The position numbers and the translations under genes were made by a program. DNA of 64,000 nucleotides from Cyclobacterium lianum (lineage in GTDB: Bacteria > Bacteroidota > Bacteroidia > Cytophagales > Cyclobacteriaceae), in the NCBI RefSeq assembly GCF_900143075.1, contig NZ_FRCY01000006.1, positions 237,959 through 301,958 of the forward strand, in the 5' to 3' direction. Under the pieces are notes generated by a model. It saw only the letters and a list, made by a program, of their open reading frames with translations. It was not told where the DNA came from and did not search any database. Each line of letters opens with the position of its first letter. Position 1 is the first letter of the stretch. Positions 18,828 to 28,144 of the stretch are shown here, piece after piece.

Positions 18828-19880
18828 TTATGGTTGCATGGGTACCTGGTCCAGTCCGGCAGATTCCTCCAGCCCTAACATTAAGTTCATGTTGTGAACG
18901 GCCTGGCCTGCAGCCCCTTTCACCAGATTATCAATCGCTGTTATCACAATAGCTCTTTTGGTCCGGTCGTCCCAGAAGGGATACACATCAGCATAATTGC
19001 TCCCCCTCACCTCCTTTATGGACGGTGCCTGATTTCTCAACCTGACAAAGGGTTTTTCCTGGTAAAAATCCTGATATAAGCTATCTAGCTTTTGCTGACT
19101 CATGTCTCCCTCTACGCCCATATAGGCAGTAGCCAAAATTCCTCTGTCCACCGGTAATAAGTGCGGGGTAAACTGTAAATTAACCGATTTTTTCAGTAAA
19201 AATGAAAGCTGTTCCTGGATTTCCACGGTATGCCGGTGATTACCAATACCATAAGCTTTGAAATTATCATTGACATTTGAAAAATGAGTGACATTGCTGG
19301 CTTTTACCCCTGCCCCTGTAAGTCCCGACTTGGCATCTATGATGGCACCCGCCGGATCCACATCCAGGGCGTTGAACAAAGGCGCAAGGCTCAATATGGA
19401 AGCCGTGGGATAACAGCCGGGGTTGGCCACCAAACTGGCTTTTCTGATACTGTCTTCATGCAACTCCGGCAGTCCGTACACCGCATTGCGGAATCCTTCG
19501 GGATAGGTATGCTTCTTTTTGTACCATTCCTCGTAGACCTCAGGGCTGGCAAGTCTGAAGTCCCCGGACAAATCGATAATTTTGATACCTGATTTCTCCC
19601 ATTTTTTTACAAAATCCATGGAAACACCATGAGGCAGGGCCAAAAACAGGACATCCAAATCAGATACTTCCACATCAGCAGCACGTACCAGCTCCAGGTC
19701 TACTATGCCTGAAAACTGTCCGTGCAGCTCCGAAAATCTTTTACCCTGATGCGACTCAGAAGTGATATTGACGATCTCCAGCTCGGGATGGTTGACCAGT
19801 ATCCTGGCCAACTCAGAACCCGTATATCCGGATGCTCCGATGATACTTGCTTTAAATTTCTTATTTTTCAATTTGCTCAT
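18828..19880 (-). CDS. argC: N-acetyl-gamma-glutamyl-phosphate reductase
   Basis: A 350-residue NADPH-dependent reductase, third step of arginine synthesis, producing N-acetylglutamate semialdehyde. The Rossmann motif is IIGASGYTGSELARIL near the N-terminus; the catalytic cysteine is in ANPGCYPTAS and the catalytic histidine region in FTPHLLPVDRGILAT. The start at 19880 overlaps the end of argD by 20 bases in another frame, which suggests translational coupling. Length and motif spacing fit the long family form. Confidence 0.96.
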   Translation of the reverse strand: MSKLKNKKFKASIIGASGYTGSELARILVNHPELEIVNITSESHQGKRFSELHGQFSGIVDLELVRAADVEVSDLDVLFLALPHGVSMDFVKKWEKSGIKIIDLSGDFRLASPEVYEEWYKKKHTYPEGFRNAVYGLPELHEDSIRKASLVANPGCYPTASILSLAPLFNALDVDPAGAIIDAKSGLTGAGVKASNVTHFSNVNDNFKAYGIGNHRHTVEIQEQLSFLLKKSVNLQFTPHLLPVDRGILATAYMGVEGDMSQQKLDSLYQDFYQEKPFVRLRNQAPSIKEVRGSNYADVYPFWDDRTKRAIVITAIDNLVKGAAGQAVHNMNLMLGLEESAGLDQVPMQP

Positions 19881-21063
19881 GAGATATAATGATCGTTTTT
19901 AATTTATCCAGCACCTTTACCAGATCCTCTTCCGGAATATTCAGCGGTGGCACAAGGCGCAATACGGATTCTGCCGTAGCATTGGCGATGATCCCTTCCT
20001 CCATCAACGCTTTTACTACCGGCGCAGCAGGCCGGTCAAGTTGGATACCTATCATCAAGCCTAAACCTCTCACTTCTTTGATCATGGGATGCTCTTTTGC
20101 CCAGGACCGGACGATCTTCATCAACCATTCGCCCTTTTCTTTTGCAGCCTGACAAAGATTTTCTTCGAGAATGGTCTTGATGGTCGCAAGGGCTGCGGCA
20201 GAGGCAAGTGGGTTGCCACCAAAAGTGGTGCCGTGGTCACCGAAATCAATCGCGGCGCCAACCTTTTCGTTGCAGAGAAATGCGCCAACCGGCATACCGC
20301 CTCCGAGACCTTTGGCCAGAGTCATGATATCCGGCTGAACTCCGAAATGGTCTTTGGCAAATAGATGTCCGGTCCGGCCGATGCCGCATTGAATTTCATC
20401 GAATATCAGCAAAACATCCTGTTCGTTGCATAGCTTTCTCACCGCCTGTAAATAGGCCCTTTCTGCGGGAATGATCCCTCCTTCACCCTGGACTGGCTCC
20501 AAAATGACCGCCGCAGTGTCTGGTGTAATGGCCTTTTCCAGCGCATTTATATCATTAAAATCCACCTGGGCAAAGCCGGCAGGAATGGGTGCAAATCCCT
20601 TCTGGTACTTGGCCTGTCCGGTTGCAATGGTGGCCAGCGTTCTACCGTGGAAAGATGTTTTCATCGAAATGATTTGACCACCCCTGTTTTTGGTGGATGC
20701 ATACTTCCTGGCGATCTTGATGGCCCCTTCTACCGATTCGGCCCCACTATTGGTCAAAAACACATGCGACAACTTACTCAGGTCTACCAGCAACTTGCTG
20801 AGCGCGACCTGGGGTGGACTGACAAAGAAATTGGAAATATGCATCAATTCGGCTGCCTGGTCCTGAATGGCAGCAACTACCTTGGGATGGCAGTGCCCCA
20901 GATTATTGACCGCAATTCCGGCAAGCATATCAATGTACTCCTTGCCGTCAGCATCCCATACCCGGCTTCCCTTGCCCTTGATCAGCGCCAGCGGAAAGCG
21001 CTTGAAGGTAGGCAGGTAATGTTTTTTATCTTCTTCATATAAATATTCGTTTGAAATCTGCAT
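19861..21063 (-). CDS. argD: Acetylornithine aminotransferase
   Basis: A 400-residue class III PLP-dependent aminotransferase. It converts N-acetylglutamate semialdehyde to N-acetylornithine using glutamate. The PLP-lysine is in LAKGLGGGMPVGAF; the cofactor aspartate is in LIFDEIQCGIGRTG, and the substrate region reads NSGAESVEGAIKIARK. The position between argB (2 bases upstream) and argC (overlapping) supports the arginine role over the related ornithine or GABA aminotransferases. Confidence 0.95.
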   Translation of the reverse strand: MQISNEYLYEEDKKHYLPTFKRFPLALIKGKGSRVWDADGKEYIDMLAGIAVNNLGHCHPKVVAAIQDQAAELMHISNFFVSPPQVALSKLLVDLSKLSHVFLTNSGAESVEGAIKIARKYASTKNRGGQIISMKTSFHGRTLATIATGQAKYQKGFAPIPAGFAQVDFNDINALEKAITPDTAAVILEPVQGEGGIIPAERAYLQAVRKLCNEQDVLLIFDEIQCGIGRTGHLFAKDHFGVQPDIMTLAKGLGGGMPVGAFLCNEKVGAAIDFGDHGTTFGGNPLASAAALATIKTILEENLCQAAKEKGEWLMKIVRSWAKEHPMIKEVRGLGLMIGIQLDRPAAPVVKALMEEGIIANATAESVLRLVPPLNIPEEDLVKVLDKLKTIIISHEQIEK

Positions 21064-21065
21064 GT

Positions 21066-21890
21066 TTATTGCGTTATGGTTGTTCCAATACTTTTTTTAT
21101 TGACGATATATGATATAATCTGTTCTGGCCTGGTACCGTTTAGTATCACAGCTTTTTTAACTCCTGCTTCTACTGCCGCAGTGCATGATTCGATTTTGGG
21201 AATCATACCGCCTTTTATGGCTTTCCCGTAATATTGCGGAATAGATTTCAGGTTAACCTCTCTGAGAATGGAATCGGGGTCCGGAAATTCCAGATAAAGA
21301 CCATCTACGTCCGTAAGGACAATATAAGCATCTACTTTCAATGCAGAGGCAATTTTACCTGCAAAAACATCCCCATTGATATTGTAATCCTCGCCCGATT
21401 CGTCAGAAGCAATGCAGGTAATAACGGGTGTAAATCCATTGTCCAGCAAAATATTTAACAATAAGGGATTGACGACCGTCACATCGCCTACCTGGCCGAG
21501 ATCCACCTGATGCGATTTCCCTGCCTCATCGGCAGCGATATGCCAGCGTTTTCGGGCAATGGCAAGCTTGCCATCCTTTCCCGAAAGCCCCACTGCCTGA
21601 AGCCCCTGCCTGTTGAGCAGGTTTACCAGTGAACTGTTTACTTCCCCTTTCAGCGTTTTTTCGATACTGAGCAGCGCCTCCGGACTGGTGTGCCTGTGAC
21701 CATCAAAAAATTGCGACACGATGCCCGCCTCCTCTAAAGATTTGTTGATAAAAGGACCACCTCCATGTACCAAAACCACCTGAATTCCATGATCTTGTAA
21801 AACTTTAATTTTCCCGGAGATGGATTTTTTTAATTCCTGATTGATCATCGCATTCCCACCGTATTTGATGAGAATTTTTCGATATTCCAT
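21066..21890 (-). CDS. argB: Acetylglutamate kinase
   Basis: A 274-residue amino-acid kinase that phosphorylates N-acetylglutamate, usually the regulated step of the pathway. Visible motifs are KYGGNAM (phosphate-binding lysine), VLVHGGGPFIN (glycine-rich loop) and the ATP site VLTDVDGLY with KGGMIPKIES near the C-terminus. It lacks the long N-terminal helix found in arginine-inhibited hexameric enzymes, so it may be of the arginine-insensitive, dimeric kind; this is inference. It is the first gene of the operon. Confidence 0.95.
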   Translation of the reverse strand: MEYRKILIKYGGNAMINQELKKSISGKIKVLQDHGIQVVLVHGGGPFINKSLEEAGIVSQFFDGHRHTSPEALLSIEKTLKGEVNSSLVNLLNRQGLQAVGLSGKDGKLAIARKRWHIAADEAGKSHQVDLGQVGDVTVVNPLLLNILLDNGFTPVITCIASDESGEDYNINGDVFAGKIASALKVDAYIVLTDVDGLYLEFPDPDSILREVNLKSIPQYYGKAIKGGMIPKIESCTAAVEAGVKKAVILNGTRPEQIISYIVNKKSIGTTITQ

Positions 21891-21930
21891 TGTATTTTAA
21901 TTTCGTTACAATTCGATTAAAAAAAACTTT

Positions 21931-21959
21931 GCAAAATAAAAAAGCAATAATTATACCAA
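21931..21959 (-). promoter_or_regulatory. Possible promoter of the arg operon
   Basis: On the minus strand, TATTTTGC (21931-21938) is close to the -7 consensus TAnnTTTG, and TTG (21957-21959) stands 18 bases upstream as a -33 box. This would start transcription about 35 to 40 bases before the argB ATG. The match is imperfect, and no arginine-repressor site was recognised. Confidence 0.4.
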
Positions 21960-22078
21960 GGAAAAAAATATCTATGGGAAAATGCCGATTAAATGATTTA
22001 ATTAGAATATTATCATCTAATGTTTGAATAATCAAAAACCAGTCTCTCAATCTGACAAGTTGTCATCAAAAAGCGCTA

Positions 22079-22843
22079 TCATTTTTCAATTTCGAATGTA
22101 CCGGACAGCACTACCTCATCTCCATTGATTTCGGCAAAAAAACGGCCTCCCCGGGGACTCAATTGATGGGCCAGCAGGTTGGTTTTGTTGAGTCTCGCTG
22201 ACCAGTAGGGTACCAGCAAGGCATGAGAGGAACCTGTAGCCTGGTCTTCCAGTTGCTGTACATGTGGGACCAGCGTCCTGCTCACAAAGTCAACCTGATC
22301 TCCTTTGGCTGTCACTGCATATCCAAAAATTTCAGACTGTCTCAATTGCGCATAATCCGGTTTCATCGCTGCCAATGCTTCCTCAGAATCCGTTACGATC
22401 AGATGTTTATTCGCAGTACGATACATTTCCAATATGGGTAGGCCAAGTCCCTTGAGAATGGCGGCGGGCGGTTGAACCCGTTCCAGCGTAGGAATTGCTT
22501 TCAGCCGCATACTAAATTGATCGCCTTCATGTTTGACTACAATCGATCCGCCGTTATGGTATAGCTTGATTTCCTGTTCCTTGGCCTTATTTGCCAAAAA
22601 TATACCGGCCGCAGCAGCCCCATGGCCACAGAGATCAATTTCCTCATCCGGGGCAAACCAACGTACCTGGTAATCACCCGCATTATCCTGAAAAACAAAT
22701 GAGGTGGCGGGCATACCAATTTTTGCAGCCTCTGCCTGCATTACCTGGTCTTTGAGCGCGGAAGATGAAAATACTACAGCAGCAGGATTACCTTTGAAAC
22801 CCAATTCGGGCGCGGTGAAGACGGCAATTATTGTTGAATTCAT
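22079..22843 (-). CDS. PhzF family epimerase/isomerase-like protein
   Basis: A 254-residue PhzF-fold protein, related to diaminopimelate epimerase. The N-terminus (VFTAPELGFKGNPAAVVF) carries the family signature FxxxxFxGNPxAVV, and VRWFAPDEEIDLCGHGAAAAGIFL is the second signature, in which the catalytic glutamate lies upstream of the LCGHAT-like segment. C-terminal DQATGSSHALLVPYW is the equivalent of the second GT/GS loop. PhzF itself makes phenazines, but most relatives are of unknown substrate, and no phenazine genes are nearby. It is 107 bases downstream of trkH, possibly on the same transcript. Confidence 0.88.
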   Translation of the reverse strand: MNSTIIAVFTAPELGFKGNPAAVVFSSSALKDQVMQAEAAKIGMPATSFVFQDNAGDYQVRWFAPDEEIDLCGHGAAAAGIFLANKAKEQEIKLYHNGGSIVVKHEGDQFSMRLKAIPTLERVQPPAAILKGLGLPILEMYRTANKHLIVTDSEEALAAMKPDYAQLRQSEIFGYAVTAKGDQVDFVSRTLVPHVQQLEDQATGSSHALLVPYWSARLNKTNLLAHQLSPRGGRFFAEINGDEVVLSGTFEIEK

Positions 22844-22950
22844 CTGATTGTGGTTTTCACGATTAAGCTGGAAAGGATTTCCTAAAGCCTGGTGTCGAAT
22901 TAATCCGCTAAGGTGCTTTCCTCTCCGATTTCGGACAGGTCAGACAAGAC

Positions 22951-24402
22951 TCAATTGGCCCGCCAGAAATATGGCGTAAACAACACCAGGATGGTAAACA
23001 ACTCCAGCCTACCCAATAACATCAAAAAGCTGAGAAATAATTTCGCAAAGGGGGAGAAAAAGGCAAAATTATCCACCGGACCTACCCGGCCGATGGCCGG
23101 TCCCACATTTCCCAGGGAGGTAGCCACCGCACCAAAGGAGGTGATCAGGTCATACCCCGCGACAGACATTACGATGGAGCCCAAAACAAATATCATCAGG
23201 TACAGCAATAAAAAATTCATGATATGGGTAATGACTTTTCCTGTAACCCGCTGACCATTGATTTTCAGCGGTACTACAGCCCGGGGATGCACGATGCGTT
23301 TAAACTCGAGTGTCGAATTTTTTACAAAGGTAAGGTGCCGGATGAATTTGATTCCCCCACTGGTAGAACCCGCACAGGCTCCCATGAAAAGCATCATGAA
23401 AAAAATGATGGTAATGCCATTGCTATAAGCGGTATAGTCTGCAGTGACATATCCTGTAGTAGTGATCAGCGATACTACCTGAAACATCGCTTCCCTGAAG
23501 ATTGCTTCCACATTCCCGGGCACAAGGTAATAGATCGCCACTGATATGCCTGCAACCAGAATTAACAGTGAAATCAGATAAGCCCTGAATTCATCACTGG
23601 CCCAAATCCTCCGGAATCGTCCCTTAAAGGCAAAGTAAAGCAGTGTAAAATTGGTCCCCGCCAAAAACATAAACAGAATGGCCGTATACTGTATCAGGGG
23701 ATTGTCAAAATAGGCCATGCTTGCATTTTTAGTAGAGAATCCACCAGTGGACATCGTCGTCAGCGAATGATTCATGGCATCAAAAAAAGACATCCCCTCC
23801 AGGTAATAAAGCAGTACCAGAAATACGGTCAGGCCCACGTACACATACCAGAGCCTTTTGGCCGTCTCCCTGATCCGGGGATGAACCTTATCTGAAGTAG
23901 GCCCCGGGGATTCGGCAACAAACAATTCAATCCCGCCTATGCCCAGAAGCGGAAATATTGCAACCGTCAGTACGATGATTCCCAGGCCGCCGATCCATTG
24001 GGTCATGCTTCGCCAGAGCAGAATTCCTTCAGGTAGCTGCTCTATATCCGTCAGAATGGTAGCTCCGGTGGTGGTAAATCCGGATACGGTCTCAAAGATG
24101 GCATCTGGTATCGCAACAATACTTCCACTAAACACATACGGCATCATCCCGAATACCGACATGATGATCCAACTCAGTGCGACGATCATGTATCCCTCTC
24201 GTTTTCTGATATTCTGATCTTGATTCGCGAAGGAATAGAAAAAAGTGCCGCCTACGATCAGGCAAATCAAAGAAGAACCAATCAATGTAATTTGATCCCC
24301 ACTCTGATAATAATAAGAAAAAGCAATGCTGGGCGACATCAGTATGCCGAGAAGCATCATCAGCCCTCCCATTACTTTCAGAATAGCCTTGTAATGGATC
24401 AT
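22951..24402 (-). CDS. trkH: Trk potassium uptake system membrane subunit
   Basis: A 483-residue potassium channel-like transporter of the TrkH/KtrB family. Four pore-loop repeats are visible, with filter glycines in GFTTTGATIL, TTMSTGGFSTKN, SLITTTGYVTADY and TSLGNVGPAIG. The gating loop region GACAGSTSGGIKFIRH in the third repeat is also typical. Twelve hydrophobic segments span the protein. It begins two bases after the stop of trkA, so the pair is translated together; TrkA binds nucleotides and gates this pore. Confidence 0.95.
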   Translation of the reverse strand: MIHYKAILKVMGGLMMLLGILMSPSIAFSYYYQSGDQITLIGSSLICLIVGGTFFYSFANQDQNIRKREGYMIVALSWIIMSVFGMMPYVFSGSIVAIPDAIFETVSGFTTTGATILTDIEQLPEGILLWRSMTQWIGGLGIIVLTVAIFPLLGIGGIELFVAESPGPTSDKVHPRIRETAKRLWYVYVGLTVFLVLLYYLEGMSFFDAMNHSLTTMSTGGFSTKNASMAYFDNPLIQYTAILFMFLAGTNFTLLYFAFKGRFRRIWASDEFRAYLISLLILVAGISVAIYYLVPGNVEAIFREAMFQVVSLITTTGYVTADYTAYSNGITIIFFMMLFMGACAGSTSGGIKFIRHLTFVKNSTLEFKRIVHPRAVVPLKINGQRVTGKVITHIMNFLLLYLMIFVLGSIVMSVAGYDLITSFGAVATSLGNVGPAIGRVGPVDNFAFFSPFAKLFLSFLMLLGRLELFTILVLFTPYFWRAN

Positions 24403-24404
24403 GG

Positions 24405-25745
24405 TCAGTTGAATAGTTTTTCCAAAATGGGCTTGGCTTCAGGAAGAGCCAGGACAATCGCTTTATCATTCAGCATTAACTTGAATTCCCCATCTGGAAT
24501 AAACACGTCCTCTCCCCGTATCACTCCGGCTACAATGGCTGAATTTGGAAAATGAAGGGCTTTTAAAGTCTTTTTGGTGAGCCGGTTATTTTTTGTAACC
24601 AAATACTGAACAAATTCGGCTTCCACCCCATGAATTCCCGAAACAGCTTCTACTTTACCTTTCGCCAGGTAGCGACTTACATGGTTTGCAGCTACCAGTT
24701 TTTTATTGATCAGGGAGTCAACACCTATGCTATGCGAAATATGGATATATTCCCGGGTATCCACATGAGCTATGGTCTTGTACACCCCATGGTTTTTGGC
24801 ACTCAGGCTGGTGATGATATTGGTTTCTGAACTATTGGTCATGGCCAGAAAACCGTCCATGGTTTCCAATCCCTCTTCGATCAATAGGTTGATATTTTTG
24901 TAATCTCCATGTATTACCAGAGTAGAATCCAATCTTTCAGCCAGCCACTTACACCGCTCTTTGTCATTATGTACCAGGGTAATGGCGTAGTGGTTTTCCA
25001 ATTCAGTAGCGGTGGAATAAGCCAGGTCATCGCCTCCGATCAGCATCAGGCTGTGTATTTCTTTTTCCTTGTGCTGAACCAGGTCTTTTACCGCACCTAC
25101 AGATTTATTATTAGATATAAAAAATACATGGTCATTGTTACGTATATAGGTATCCCCTCTTGGAATGATCGTGCGGTGGTCGCGAACAATGGCGATGATA
25201 CGAATATCTTGAAAAATGGGATCTGTGGCAGCGTCCGAAAGTCTCTTGTTCACCAATGGTGAATTGTATTCGAGGGTTATTCCCACCACGCTTAGCTTTC
25301 CCCCCTCAAATTCGATCACCTCGGAAAAAGTGGAGCGTTTTACCAAACGTAAAATCTCCTTGCTGCAAAGCATTGATGGCGAAATAATGGAGTCAATGCC
25401 CAGGTTCTCAAAATAAATTTTGTTTTCCGGAAAAAGGTAATCGTGGTTACGTACCCTTGCGATAACTTTTTTGGCTCCCAATTGCTTGGCAAGTACTGCG
25501 GCACATATATTGGTCTTTTCGGAGGTAGTGACGGCAAGCATCAGCTCAGCCTGGTGGATATTGGCCTTTTTAAGAATCTCAATCGATGCAGAGTCTCCCT
25601 CTATGGTCATTACATCCAACCGGGATCCGATATTATCCAGAACATCTTTATCCAAATCGATAAGGATGATGTTTTTATTCTCATAACTAAGCTGCTCGGC
25701 GAGGTGATATCCCATATCTCCCGCCCCAGCAATTACAATATTCAT
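24405..25745 (-). CDS. trkA: Trk potassium uptake system regulatory subunit
   Basis: A 446-residue cytoplasmic regulator with two RCK units, each a Rossmann N-domain plus a TrkA-C domain. The first nucleotide motif is IAGAGDMGYHLAEQL with the acidic end LIDLD; the second, LMLIGGDDLAYSTATEL near residue 236, has lost part of the GxGxxG pattern, which is common in the second half of double-RCK TrkA proteins. The ATG at 25745 gives the family-like start MNIVIAGAG; an ATG two codons earlier (25751) is also possible. It is the first gene of trkA-trkH and has a good upstream promoter. Confidence 0.94.
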   Translation of the reverse strand: MNIVIAGAGDMGYHLAEQLSYENKNIILIDLDKDVLDNIGSRLDVMTIEGDSASIEILKKANIHQAELMLAVTTSEKTNICAAVLAKQLGAKKVIARVRNHDYLFPENKIYFENLGIDSIISPSMLCSKEILRLVKRSTFSEVIEFEGGKLSVVGITLEYNSPLVNKRLSDAATDPIFQDIRIIAIVRDHRTIIPRGDTYIRNNDHVFFISNNKSVGAVKDLVQHKEKEIHSLMLIGGDDLAYSTATELENHYAITLVHNDKERCKWLAERLDSTLVIHGDYKNINLLIEEGLETMDGFLAMTNSSETNIITSLSAKNHGVYKTIAHVDTREYIHISHSIGVDSLINKKLVAANHVSRYLAKGKVEAVSGIHGVEAEFVQYLVTKNNRLTKKTLKALHFPNSAIVAGVIRGEDVFIPDGEFKLMLNDKAIVLALPEAKPILEKLFN

Positions 25746-25776
25746 TGCCATACGCTACTTTTCTGGAAACCAGACA

Positions 25777-25806
25777 CAAAATTAGGTAAAAAAGATTCAC
25801 GCCCAA
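25777..25806 (-). promoter_or_regulatory. Promoter of trkA-trkH
   Basis: On the minus strand, TAATTTTG (25777-25784) matches the Bacteroidota -7 box TAnnTTTG exactly, and TTG (25804-25806) lies 19 bases upstream, the ideal -33 spacing. Transcription should begin near 25771, leaving a leader of about 25 bases before the trkA ATG. This is the cleanest promoter in the window. Confidence 0.7.
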
Positions 25807-25861
25807 CGCATATTATAAATATTTACCAAATATCGGGATATTGCCAAATAAAAGTTTGAAA

Positions 25862-27862
25862 TCAATCGACTCGTTCGAAAACCAGTGCTGTCCGGTTCGT
25901 CATGTATATGCTAAGCGACTGGTTTTGATCGGTAAAATAATTGATGCTGTTGTCTATCCGGCCGAAGCCTCCGAATTCAGGGTCATCGGAATTCAGAACG
26001 AGCCTGTATTGCCCCATTTCCGGAGCCCTGAACTTATAGTCAGGTATTGATTCGTGTGGATTGAAAGAGATGGCAAACACCAGCGCACCCCTTTTGTACA
26101 TCAACACTTTATTTTTCGGGTCTGCGTGCAGTTGTTCTGCAAAAGGCTCCGGCAATATCCGGTGCTGCTTTAACAGGTGAATCATGGCTTTGTCCCAGTT
26201 TTCTAAAAATCTGTATTTCAAAGAGGGGTCGGTGGACAGACTCCACTGCCTGCGTGCATACTGATAACTCCAGTTATTGCCCTCCCGGGGGAAATCTATC
26301 CATTCGGGATGTCCGAATTCGTTACCCATAAAATTGAGATATCCCTCACCGCCAAGGCTGCTGGTAAAAATCCGAAATAGCTTGTGAAGCGCAATGCCTC
26401 TATCGATGATATAATTTTCGTCATCCACTTGCATGTGAAAATACATTTCCTTGTCCATCAGCCAGAAAGCGATAGACTTATCTCCCACCAGCGCCTGATC
26501 GTGAGACTCTGCGTATGCTATGGTTTTTTCCCTGTACCTGCGGTCACTTAGTTCCTTCCAAAACTCCAGGATATCCCAGGATTCGTCTTCCTTTTCCTTT
26601 AGTGTTTTAATGTAGAAATCCGGTATGCCCATGGCCATGCGGTAGTCAAATCCCAGCCCACCTTCTTCGGGCTTCCTGCACAAGCCCGGCATGCCACTGA
26701 CTTCCTCTGCGATAGAGATGGCTCCGGGTTTTACCTCATGGATCAGCTCATTGGCCAATTGCAGGTAAATGATGGCATCCCAATCCACATCTTTATGAAA
26801 ATACTTTTCAAAATGGTCGAAGGTGATCAGTCCATGGTGGAAATAGAGCATGGATGTCACCCCATCAAATCGAAAACCATCAAAATGAAATTCTTCCAGC
26901 CAGTATTTCAGATTTGAGAGCAAAAATCTTTTGACCTCCCATTTGCCATAATCAAAAAGCTTGGAATCCCATACTTCATGATATCCCCGTGGACCCGAAT
27001 GGAAATAATGGTGATCCGAGCCGTCAAACTCGTTCAACCCTTCGGACACATTTTGCACGGCATGGGAATGGACTACATCCATGATCACAGCCAGCCCCAT
27101 TTTGTGGGCCTTATTGACCAGGTATTTCAAGTCTTCGGGTGTACCAAACCTACTCGAGGGACAGAAAAAATTGGAGACATGATAGCCAAAAGAGCCATAA
27201 TAGGGGTGCTCCATTACGGCCATTAGCTGAATAGCGTTATAACCAAGCTTCTGTATTCGGGGCAGAATCTTATCGGCAAAGTCAAGGTAGCTACCTATGG
27301 TTTCCTCTTCCTGCCCCATACCAACATGGCATTCGTAGATCAGGGGCCCCTCCTGCTGATAGCAGGGCATAAAATCATGGTCTGTCCATTGAAATGCCAG
27401 ACCAGGAAACCAAAGCTGCCCGGAAAAATCCTTACTGGCCTCATCCTGGACCACCCTTTTGATATATGCGGGAATGCGGTCACGGGAGGTACCTCCCCCC
27501 TTTACATGAACTTTTACCAGACTTTTGTGTACCAATTGGTCCTTATAGGATTCAAAAGGTAAGAATATTTCCCAAACGCCCCATTGGTTTTTGTCAAGTG
27601 GATGGCTGCTGCGATCCCAGCCATTGAAATCTCCTATCAGAAAAAGGGCATCGGCTTCTGGTGCCCATTCCCGATACACCCAACCCCTACGCTGACTATC
27701 AAAGTTAATCCCGAAATATTCGTGTCCGCTGGCAAAGGCCGAAAGACTGCCCTCCACATTTACCAATTCCTCTCTGGCCAATTGAAACCGCACCCAGCGT
27801 TGGTAAATTTCTTCCTTATACCCTTCCAACCAGGGATCTTCTTCGACAATCTTTAGCTTCAT
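25862..27862 (-). CDS. glgB: 1,4-alpha-glucan (glycogen) branching enzyme
   Basis: A 666-residue GH13 enzyme that makes alpha-1,6 branches in glycogen. An N-terminal CBM48-like domain (FLIGDFNGWDRSSHPL) precedes the catalytic barrel. The four GH13 regions are visible: DVVHSHA, DGFRFDGVTSM (nucleophile Asp), SIAEEVSGMPG (acid/base Glu) and AESHDQALVGDKS. The form GVTSMLYFHHG and the length resemble the branching enzymes of eukaryotes (GBE1-like, GH13_8) more than E. coli GlgB (GH13_9); this type is known in some bacteria. No other glycogen gene is adjacent. The start ATG lies about 280 bases from the next gene. Confidence 0.93.
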   Translation of the reverse strand: MKLKIVEEDPWLEGYKEEIYQRWVRFQLAREELVNVEGSLSAFASGHEYFGINFDSQRRGWVYREWAPEADALFLIGDFNGWDRSSHPLDKNQWGVWEIFLPFESYKDQLVHKSLVKVHVKGGGTSRDRIPAYIKRVVQDEASKDFSGQLWFPGLAFQWTDHDFMPCYQQEGPLIYECHVGMGQEEETIGSYLDFADKILPRIQKLGYNAIQLMAVMEHPYYGSFGYHVSNFFCPSSRFGTPEDLKYLVNKAHKMGLAVIMDVVHSHAVQNVSEGLNEFDGSDHHYFHSGPRGYHEVWDSKLFDYGKWEVKRFLLSNLKYWLEEFHFDGFRFDGVTSMLYFHHGLITFDHFEKYFHKDVDWDAIIYLQLANELIHEVKPGAISIAEEVSGMPGLCRKPEEGGLGFDYRMAMGIPDFYIKTLKEKEDESWDILEFWKELSDRRYREKTIAYAESHDQALVGDKSIAFWLMDKEMYFHMQVDDENYIIDRGIALHKLFRIFTSSLGGEGYLNFMGNEFGHPEWIDFPREGNNWSYQYARRQWSLSTDPSLKYRFLENWDKAMIHLLKQHRILPEPFAEQLHADPKNKVLMYKRGALVFAISFNPHESIPDYKFRAPEMGQYRLVLNSDDPEFGGFGRIDNSINYFTDQNQSLSIYMTNRTALVFERVD

Positions 27863-28144
27863 GTGTTTTTAATTTGATTTTTTATGCTCAGATAATTTCC
27901 TGTTGGCAGAAAGGGAACCTTCGCATGATCACTAACCACCCGTTTTCGTACCGATTTACTTCTGCTTGTCTGCCCTGGGCAGGCTCGGTTTTCGTATGTG
28001 AACTATTTGTCAAATCACACCGCTTAGTTTCAAGCGGCTATAAATTTGTTATGCCGCAGAAGCCAAAATGATACATCCAATGCACAATAGCACCTGTTTA
28101 TCCAGGCAAGGGTTCAGGTATTCATTTTTTCCATATACAAAAGA

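Noticed and set aside
27970-27982. Short palindrome CTGCCCTGGGCAG between glgB and the phospholipase gene
   Set aside because: Only 13 bases, no second copy found in the window, and no T-run, so neither a repeat family nor a terminator can be supported.
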